Part shown: positions 57,648-64,000 of the stretch, piece by piece
How positions within the stretch are numbered: the first letter of the stretch is position 1
Layout of the letters: every line of letters begins with the position of its first letter
Source: Melieria omissa
Taxonomy: Eukaryota > Arthropoda > Insecta > Diptera > Ulidiidae
Assembly (NCBI GenBank): GCA_963971225.1
Contig: OZ020267.1
Span: forward strand, 152,201,920-152,265,919
DNA: 64,000 bases
Reading direction: 5' to 3'
Made by a program: the position numbers and the translations under genes
Notes under the pieces: model-generated
Databases searched by the model: none
What the model was told of the DNA's origin: nothing
The model's input: only the letters and a program-made list of their open reading frames with translations

Positions 57648-57860
57648 TCAAGATGAACAAGTTGTCAAGCGGCGAACAGGTTCGATTGCGCTGTTGCGGT
57701 AGGTTTGACCAGTAGGACAACTCGACAATGAGAGGCGGCGCATACAGTTGCACTCATACGCCCACCAAGTGTTGTTGCTGTGGCCAACTACTCGAAAATA
57801 TTGCGTGGAGCAGCTGAAGTGAGGTGGCAATTCGATCGAAGTTTGCGGAGATTCATTCAT
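57648..57860 (-). CDS. Candidate small Cys-rich ORF, unknown (weak chitin-binding-like spacing)
   Basis: Seventy codons from ATG at 57858-57860 (an in-frame stop lies 5 codons upstream): MNESPQTSIELPPHFSCSTQ ... WWAYECNCMRR ... SSCPTGQTYRN ... LTTCSS. Cysteines at about residues 17, 37, 39, 48 and 68 and the 'Y.C.......CP.GQ.Y' pattern recall a peritrophin-A chitin-binding fold, but there is no signal peptide and one expected cysteine is misplaced. Codon composition is mixed rather than repeat-like. It may be an exon of a secreted protein or a chance ORF. Confidence 0.25.
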   Translation of the reverse strand: MNESPQTSIELPPHFSCSTQYFRVVGHSNNTWWAYECNCMRRLSLSSCPTGQTYRNSAIEPVRRLTTCSS

Positions 57861-60011
57861 GCTGGCTGAGGCTCAGAGCAGTTGCACTGGTTTAAAATTA
57901 AAAGCAGCCGCCGATCGGCGATGCCACTGCAGTCAAATGCGATAACTGCGTTTTGCGCGAATGTCTGTCGCTGCGCTGCGCTGAAGCTTATAGCTTTGCT
58001 TTTTTCGCGCTGGTTTGTTGCTTCACTAGCCAAACAACAACAACAACAATAATAATAAGACAAGTATGCATGTGTTGGTTAGCTGCACAGAAATTTCCAT
58101 TATTTTCGAAAGCATTAAAAATTGTTGTGCACTTGACGCAGCTTCGCAACAGCTGTGAGTATTTAAGGCCAGGAGCGCTACACGAGCACATTGGGCCGGG
58201 GCGCATGCGAGTGAAGTCTGATTTATGCTTTTCATTAGTCATCAATTTTTAAATTTTGTCATTTCAATTTAAGTAAAAGAATTTTACCAAAACTTTCACT
58301 TTAACTGAAAAACTCGCACACTTTTATTAACATTGAATTGTTTGCAGTTGGGCGCTGAGAACGCCACTGTGTTTGTCTGTTTGTCCGCACACAGTCTGTC
58401 GTCGTCGGCCGGCAACTCACTGCAAGGCGGCAAAATATCTCATCGCTGCGGCTGGTCGCGCAGCTTCAATTCCGCGCATTATGTAACGCAACAATCAAGT
58501 ATCGTCGACTGTGCTTGAGAATGAGAATTTTTCATGGTCACCAACACAAACAGCAGCAGTCAGCCAGCCGCAACAAAAACAACAACAAGAAACAAGCGCA
58601 GCAGCGTGCAAATATGGCGCGAATACAGCAAATGACAAGCATGAAAAAACCTCCGAAGAAAACACACTGACACCGAACACACATACAACAAACACACACT
58701 TGTCGAAATTATATGTGTAGACATGGAAAATGCTGGCAAAAAAATTTCAAAACAAAATATTTACAAGTAAAAATTAGCAACAGTCATTGCGGCTGGCGTT
58801 AATTGCCGCCGCAGCGGGCCGCAGCAACAGCCCAACTAATGAAAATGGTATTTAGTTGCGGTCGCGTCGCTCCACTGTGGCGCTGCCGTCGCTCCGCCTG
58901 CGGTTGCGGCCTGCAATTGTCGCAATGATTATCATTTTTCACTCCACTGCCGCCGCGTAGTCGCCCGCGCAGCTGCTGGCGTGTTTGAATAGTTAGGCAA
59001 ATTAAATACCATATTTAAGGCAAATGAAGAGGCACAGCGACAGTGCTTTTGTTGTTTTTATAATTAATGATTTCGTGCGAATTTTTCTTCTTCTTTGTGT
59101 TTTTACGCGTTTTCAATTTGCCAAAATGAATTAGGAACATTTTCAAAAGCCATAATATTGCATTTTGTTTTGTGTGTCAAACTTGTGGCTCTACTGTTCT
59201 ACTGTAAACAATTTAATTATTTTAAAATTTCCATACCCACAAGTAATTCCTCAACTTGTCAGCGGCTTCTCTTGCTACCAGAAATAACCAAACAAAATTT
59301 CATTTTTAATAATTTCACTTATTTATTCTAAAAAGTTAATCCAATCTTCAAATTCCACCAAGAAATTCCCCATCTTTTGTCAATGCAATCAACAGTTTAT
59401 TCTAATCAAATTATTTCCATATGTTTTTGTAGCAGTTTTGTATTGAATGTAATCACTTGCAGCAGTCGGCAATTCGTCTTTCGCCGAATCCCTGAAATTC
59501 CACAACAATCTGGAAGCAATTTCGCAGAATTGTTATATTGTAAACATTGAAACTCTGCGCAAAACACAAGAAACGTGCACACATTTTGCACATTGAGTAA
59601 CACACGACTTGGAACCGGTTTGACGCAGCGACTCACCTGACTGTCTTGGTCGCTGATTGAACAACACCAGCGCGACAACAGCTTTGTCGTGCTGCAGTCT
59701 TGCTTCTTTTTTATGTCTCATATCGTAAATCATTACCAATTCTGTGAAATTTGGCCCAAAAAACCATTGGACATTTGACTTTGAGTTAATGTGTTTGTTG
59801 TGTTTTACGCTGATTACGATTGAATGAAATGTTAGCACTTTCAAGAAATTATTTTGTTATTGTGCATAAGAACTCGAAGAAGATTTCAAGAAAACAAATT
59901 TATATCAATTAGGCATTTATAATGTGTCTGGAGTGTAAGAACTGTTTTAATATTTCATACTGAAAGCAGAGTTTTAAAAGGTTTAAATAAATTTTAGTTT
60001 CTCTGGTTTAC
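57861..60011. other. Host noncoding DNA
   Basis: 57870-58500 is GC-richer with CpG words and CAA runs. 58500-58720 CAG/CAA-rich. 58780-58980 strongly GC-rich (GCCGC/GTCGC words). 59000-60000 AT-rich unique sequence. No gene supported beyond the candidate at 57648-57860. Confidence 0.45.
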
Positions 60012-60100
60012 ATGTCAGAGCCTCTAGGTTCGATTCCTGGTTTGGACTTGGATCGCATTAGATACTCGTCTACTTCTATCGCTATCTACAAGAAGAAGAT
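60012..60100 (+). mobile_element. tRNA-like B box / possible SINE fragment
   Basis: CTAGGTTCGATTCCTGG (about 60027-60043) can form a complete tRNA T-arm (5-bp stem with one G-T pair, loop TTCGATT) and contains a perfect Pol III B box. No clear A box is visible upstream and no tRNA cloverleaf can be completed, so it is at most a SINE fragment or pseudo-tRNA. Confidence 0.3.
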
Positions 60101-60126
60101 TAGAGTTATAAGTAGGTATCGGATTT

Positions 60127-60192
60127 ATATGCAAAAACTATGCAAAAAATGCAAAAAATATGCAAAATATGCAAACATATGCAAATATGCAG
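60127..60192. repeat. ATGCAAA-type octamer-like tandem
   Basis: Six to seven imperfect repeats of 'atgcaaa(a/t)' in 65 bp, ending in the palindrome-like 'atgcagtgcatatg'. ATGCAAAT is the POU-domain octamer, but tandem decay of an 8-9-bp microsatellite is the simpler reading. Confidence 0.7.
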
Positions 60193-60369
60193 TGCATATG
60201 TTAGCTCATTCTTAATATTTTTCAATAAAAATAGTTTCTGTCTTGATCCTGTTCAAATCGGAAGCTCCAAAAAAATTGGCACTTGCATATAATTCCGATC
60301 CCTAGTTATAAGAAATGCAAAAATGCTCTTCCCCTACCGAAGTCGTTCGGATTCTGCATTAAATTGTAG

Positions 60370-60825
60370 CAGTGTTGCTAGATACCTGAAATTACTTTCT
60401 CTTAAATTAAAAAAAAATCTGAAAATTCTTAAAAATTTTAAGAATCTCCTAAATTTTTTTTCTCAAATAAAGGAATTAAAATACTTTCTCCTAAATCTTA
60501 AAAATCTAAAAATTCCTCCCAAAAATTTGAAAAATATGTTAAATTTTTTTTTAAGTTTTTTTATTGAAGAATTAAAATATTATTAAACACAATAGACGGC
60601 TTTGACTATTACAATTTTTGGCAAAATAAGTTTTGTTGCCAGTGTTCCCAATACATTATGGGATACTTCGTTATCCAAAAATTTCCCAAAATTCCTTAAG
60701 GATTCGAAAAATCTCCTTACATAAAATTTAAAACAACTTTTAAACAACTTTTCCTCCTAAAAATTCTCCTTAAAGGCCAAAAATCTTCTAAATCTAGCAG
60801 GAAATCTCCTGATCTGGCAACACGG
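60370..60825. mobile_element. hAT-type MITE, 'CAGTGTTGCCAG' family, inverted copy 2
   Basis: Left end CAGTGTTGCTAGATACCTG matches the inverted right end of 43121-44483. Its right end, inverted CCGTGTTGCCAGATCAGGAG, matches that element's left end. Flanks AATTGTAG (60362-60369) and AACTGTAA (60826-60833) agree at 6 of 8. It shares the 'gttttgttgccagtgttcccaatacat' internal block. 456 bp, noncoding, lacking the (TAAAA)n and mariner insert. Confidence 0.88.
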
Positions 60826-60894
60826 AACTGTAAGTACCCCCTTTCTCCACCTGTTTGAAATGTGTATTAAAATCATTGCTGTACACAAGGGATG

Positions 60895-61030
60895 GTTCAA
60901 ACCCACCAAAATATATGTTTCTTTCAAATATTTTGAGTGACAAATATGGTTTCAAATGTTATTGAATCCAAAAATTGTATACGAGAGTCTCCTCCCCCTT
61001 CCAAACGAAATCTTGTATGAGTCACTGATT
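60895..61030. repeat. Dispersed repeat, 'atatggtttcaaat' family, copy 3
   Basis: Contains 'acaaatatggtttcaaatgttattg', a CTCCTCCCCC stretch and 'aacgaaatcttgtatgagtcactg', aligned in order with 7712-7860 and 57065-57200. Starts about 70 bp after the hAT MITE ends. Confidence 0.55.
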
Positions 61031-61167
61031 GTAATACATGTTGAAAAAACAGTGCATAGGCACTTCAAACGAGTTAAGTCGTTAGATTTCAATGGGCCTA
61101 AGCTTGTCTAATTAGACCCAAACACCGTAACCTGAACTAACCTAAAAAAGTACTTACCTAGAAAATA

Positions 61168-61780
61168 TCGCACACGCACTACAAAAGTGGCACAACTCAA
61201 AATTTTTGATTTTTCAGGAAACGAAAAAACTGTTTTTGAGCTAAATAAACACTTTTTTAACATAAGTAGAAAATCCTTACAGATTATGCTTTAGGATAAG
61301 TTGCAAGACTTTGTTTTTATTTTAAACTAGAAAATCCGACATTTTAAGTTGTGACTGTTATGATGATATTTCAATTTAATAATTACGGAATTATTTTATG
61401 TCACTTTTGCTGAGTTTTATAATTATAAATGACAATTAAAAAGTCGAAAGAAAAATTTTGAAAATTCATAATTAATTTTAAAAATTAAAAATATAAACAA
61501 AAATTGTCAAAATTTTGCTTAAAATTAAATTTAATAAAAATTTATTTCATCAAAAGTGACACAATTTGAGTTAGGACTCTTTTGCATTGAGCTGCAGCGA
61601 TCAAATAGCATCAAACTTCTGACATGAAGAGAGACCTAACTGTATTTTTGCAAAAGTTAACAACAACAAAACATACTGAGCTTTTGATTATTGGTAGATT
61701 GATGCATTCTGCACAGTATTAACTCATAAACCCGAAAACTAAAAGTTTTTAGTTGTGTCACTGTTGTAGTGCGTGTGCGA
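61168..61780. mobile_element. TA-flanked MITE, 'TCGCACACGCAC' family, intact copy
   Basis: Begins TCGCACACGCACTAC and ends with the inverse (GTAGTGCGTGTGCGA), flanked by TA (61166-61167 and 61781-61782). TIR similarity extends ~40 bp ('acaactcaaaattttt' against 'aaagtttttagttgtgtcact'). 613 bp, no protein. It aligns with 3106-3490 at its left half. TA duplication suggests a Tc1/mariner-type parent. Confidence 0.87.
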
Positions 61781-61784
61781 TATT

Positions 61785-62225
61785 GTGTTCGAAGGATGAA
61801 AAAGGAGACATTCACTCTCACACTTTTACAATATAATTTAGCTAATTTAGGTTACTTGAGGTCACGTAACAAGTTTAAGGCTATAATTCTTTATCGTTTC
61901 TCCGAACAATATTTATAAAATCAATGCTGCAATTCAATGTTCAATGAATGCGTTTTTCCAACTGTAATGTTTACTAAAACTATCAAAAAACTAAGTCAAT
62001 ATTAGTTTCTACTAAGAAAATATTAAGTTCGAGAGATGAAGAGGAGAACAGAAGACCTTCTCTCTCACAATTGTACAACATAAATTTATTTTCACTAAAA
62101 ATATTAAAAAAAAAACCAGGTCAATATTAGTTTCTACTAAGAAAAAAGATGAAGAGTCAGGACCAGGAGACCTTCTCTCACATTTGTACAAAATAATTTC
62201 CTTTTCACGTAAAATATGAAAAACT
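61785..62225. repeat. Tandem repeat, ~125-bp unit, 2-3 copies
   Basis: 'gtcaatattagtttctactaagaaaa' begins at 61995 and 62120 (125 bp apart). Each is followed by 'gatgaagag...gaccttctctc..cacaNttgtacaa.ataaNtt' and 'ttttcac..aaaatat'. A diverged partial unit ('gatgaaaaaggagac...ctctcacacttttacaatataattt') opens the array at ~61795. Noncoding. Confidence 0.75.
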
Positions 62226-62281
62226 AAGTAAATCTGAGTTTTCGGATAAGGTTTTTTCACAAGGACATTCCACGGATTTAA

Positions 62282-62602
62282 CCGTTTGGCAGCTACGCAG
62301 CGCCATCGCGCTTCGATATTTCGTCTCTAAAACAGCTGAGCGGCGCGATAGCGCTGCCATTTCAGTGCAAGTTTGTCGATCGTCGTGTGAGGTTGTTTCT
62401 TGCCGTTCATGTGTTTTATAAATAAAAGTGTTCTTTCTCAAGTTTAAAAAGTAAGATACATCAGTTTTTATTTTTTAAATATTGTTTTTAAAACTTTTTT
62501 TTCGCATTGAAAAACGTAGCCATGTCGAGTGATGACTTTTCTATGAATTTTCTATAGCAGTTTTGGAATGTATTAGCATTTTGATAGTTAGCTGCCAAAC
62601 GG
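62282..62602. mobile_element. TTAA-type (piggyBac-like) MITE, CCGTTTGGCAGCTA family
   Basis: CCGTTTGGCAGCTA at the left and its perfect inverse TAGCTGCCAAACGG at the right, between two perfect TTAA sites (62278-62281 and 62603-62606). 321 bp with a GC-richer left third ('gcgccatcgcgcttcg', 'gagcggcgcgatagcgctg') and an AT-rich remainder. End sequence differs from the CCCTTTC families, so it represents a separate lineage. No transposase. Confidence 0.9.
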
Positions 62603-62606
62603 TTAA

Positions 62607-62966
62607 CATGCTACCATCGGTTATTTTTTCCTCATACTTTTTCCCCCTTCTTGGTTCAGTCTTCCAAGAAGCATAGGACCCAAATAAATGTTTTTTTTCT
62701 TTGAACAGTCAACAAAGTTACTCAAACAGCTTTTTATCAATGACTTTTGCATATATTTAGGAACCATTAATCAATCTTGTTTAGTTGTCATTTCTAATAT
62801 TTGCATCTTTTCCACTTCTCTAGAAAGCATAGGGCCCCAAAAACCCCTAATGCCTCATGAAGATTTCGTTAATCTAATTTTTCTTTTTCTTATTATTTGC
62901 TGCTCTTCTCAAACAACAAAACATATAACAAATCTTACAAAAATAACCAAAAAATTGATATTTATG
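62607..62966. other. Noncoding DNA
   Basis: AT-rich. Two similar phrases, 'ccaagaagcataggacccaaa' (~62664) and 'tctagaaagcatagggccccaaa' (~62820), suggest a decayed local duplication. No gene. Confidence 0.45.
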
Positions 62967-62968
62967 TA

Positions 62969-63374
62969 AGGAGTGCGTCGTTAAAAATTGTGACATCGAA
63001 AAATTAAAACATCTCAGCAACCACTAGTCCAATTTTTTAAAAGTCTTGTTTTATATAACATGTCTTTTATGTAGATTTTGGAATTTATTAGAAAAAAATT
63101 ATAATAAATTTTCAAGTGTAAATTTTCTAACTTTTTCTGGAATACCCCTTATGAGGGCTTTCATTTTTCCTTGTTAATTTTATCATTTATCATCATTTTC
63201 GCATTTTATCACTACCATTTTATCATCAAATACTCATTCAATGCTATAAATGGGCATAAACTATTCAATGACAAAGTTTTCATGGCTCACCTGATCAAAG
63301 AAAGTTTAATTTGGATTTGTATTAACGAAGTTATTAGAAAAATGGCATGTCACAATTTTTAACGACGCACTCCT
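62969..63374. mobile_element. TA-flanked MITE with perfect 28-bp TIRs
   Basis: Starts AGGAGTGCGTCGTTAAAAAT, matched perfectly over 28 bp by the inverted right end, and flanked by TA (62967-62968 and 63375-63376). 406 bp, AT-rich, with 'acatctcagcaacca' near the left end. No protein. Nonautonomous Tc1/mariner-type. The identical TIRs suggest recent activity or selection on the ends. Confidence 0.92.
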
Positions 63375-63376
63375 TA

Positions 63377-64000
63377 TATTAAATTTCTCAAACATTTTGC
63401 ATCGTTCAAAATTACTTGAATAAACTTTTAAATTTTTATATGTTTTTTCTTCGTTCAAAAGACTCTCAGTCAGTAAACTGTACCTTGGCAAGTTCTCATG
63501 TATTACTTTATTTAAATTAAACTCTGCTTTAAATCGAATTTCAAAATACAATAAATACAGTATTTTTTATCAAAACTTCGCAGGCAGATCGATTTTAAAT
63601 TGACATTGAGTTGAAAACCATTTCCAGTGCATTAGAAGGACGCGTCTTTAGGCACTTCACTCAATAGGAAGCCATTTAATGTGGCACGGCTGAACGCGTT
63701 TAGGCCATTTAGGGCATTTACCACAACATACGAGCACATTGGCATTAGAGATGACAACTTGAATAATGCTACGAAAACTGTGTCATATGTAAAGTGACAA
63801 ATTTTTTTAATTTTTTTTATTATTTTGTATTATTTTTTTATTATTTTTTATTATTTTACTATTTGTAATTATTTTTTATTATTTTTTATTAATTAGTAAA
63901 AATCATACACCATCAAGTAGAGCAGCAGAGCTCGAATTCTAATGATCTAGAAACCTTAAAACTTTATAATTAAACCTTTTATGAAATGTTTTGTTAAACA
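63377..64000. other. AT-rich noncoding DNA
   Basis: 63377-63790 is unique AT-rich sequence. 63800-63900 is a degenerate TTTTTATTA/TTATTTT low-complexity tract. No gene at the window's right edge. Confidence 0.5.

Noticed and set aside
60027..60043. tRNA gene
   Set aside because: A perfect T-arm is present but no D-arm, anticodon arm or acceptor pairing can be completed upstream.
1..64000. CRISPR arrays, operons, bacterial signals
   Set aside because: Tandem arrays here have diverged contiguous monomers without spacer architecture, and base composition, splice signals and transposon types are those of an insect.

Overview
This is eukaryotic DNA from an insect, most likely a higher fly (Brachycera). 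A true fruit fly (Tephritidae) fits best, but that is inference. The base is AT-rich with islands of CpG-rich sequence and very many CAA/CAG and TTG runs, (CA)n tracts and AT-rich low-complexity stretches, as expected for dipteran intergenic or intronic DNA. I find no complete host protein gene. Almost every open frame of 60-250 codons is low-complexity or falls inside a transposon. Host genic signal is limited to three weak candidates: a possible first exon with a matching Inr/DPE core promoter and splice donor (36364-36431), a 62-codon ORF (28126-28311), and a small cysteine-rich ORF on the minus strand (57648-57860).

The best supported content is a dense, nested set of DNA transposons whose ends can be read directly. 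Elements with TA target duplications: a deleted mariner-like element (3898-5080), a pogo-like element with reiterated end motifs (9207-10418), a Tc1-like DD34E relic (22863-23816), a mariner relic (43798-44380), a nearly full-length maT/DD37D element (46923-48228), and MITEs at 3106-3835, 61168-61780 and 62969-63374. Elements flanked by TTAA with CCC/CCG starts (piggyBac-type): 3490-3800 (partial), 7873-8390, 8514-8596, 10448-10951, 17312-18551, 33087-33464, 40147-40890 (partial), 52370-52595 and 62282-62602. hAT-type elements with 8-bp duplications: 4730-4987, 21150-21316, 30209-30362, 43121-44483 and 60370-60825. A CACTG-ended element with a 3-bp TTA duplication occurs complete at 17686-18380 and truncated at 25733-26195.

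Nesting gives relative ages: the hAT MITE sits inside the 3.9 kb mariner, the CACTG element inside a TTAA element, a TTAA element inside a TA MITE, a mariner inside a hAT element, and a TTAA element inside a tandem array. In three cases the window also holds a paralogous empty or near-empty site, so the target duplication can be checked without leaving the window.

Retroelement remains are a 5'-truncated non-LTR element with RNase H and a 3' tail (38935-40040), two C-terminal scraps of a CR1-like ORF2 (5095-5395 and 40222-40385), and one or two tRNA-like SINE candidates. Tandem arrays of diverged 70-135-bp units lie at 998-1252, 8650-9012, 20460-20815, 29340-29815, 34231-34760, 51180-51960, 52085-53210 and 61785-62225. 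The remaining sequence is unannotated host noncoding DNA, described segment by segment.
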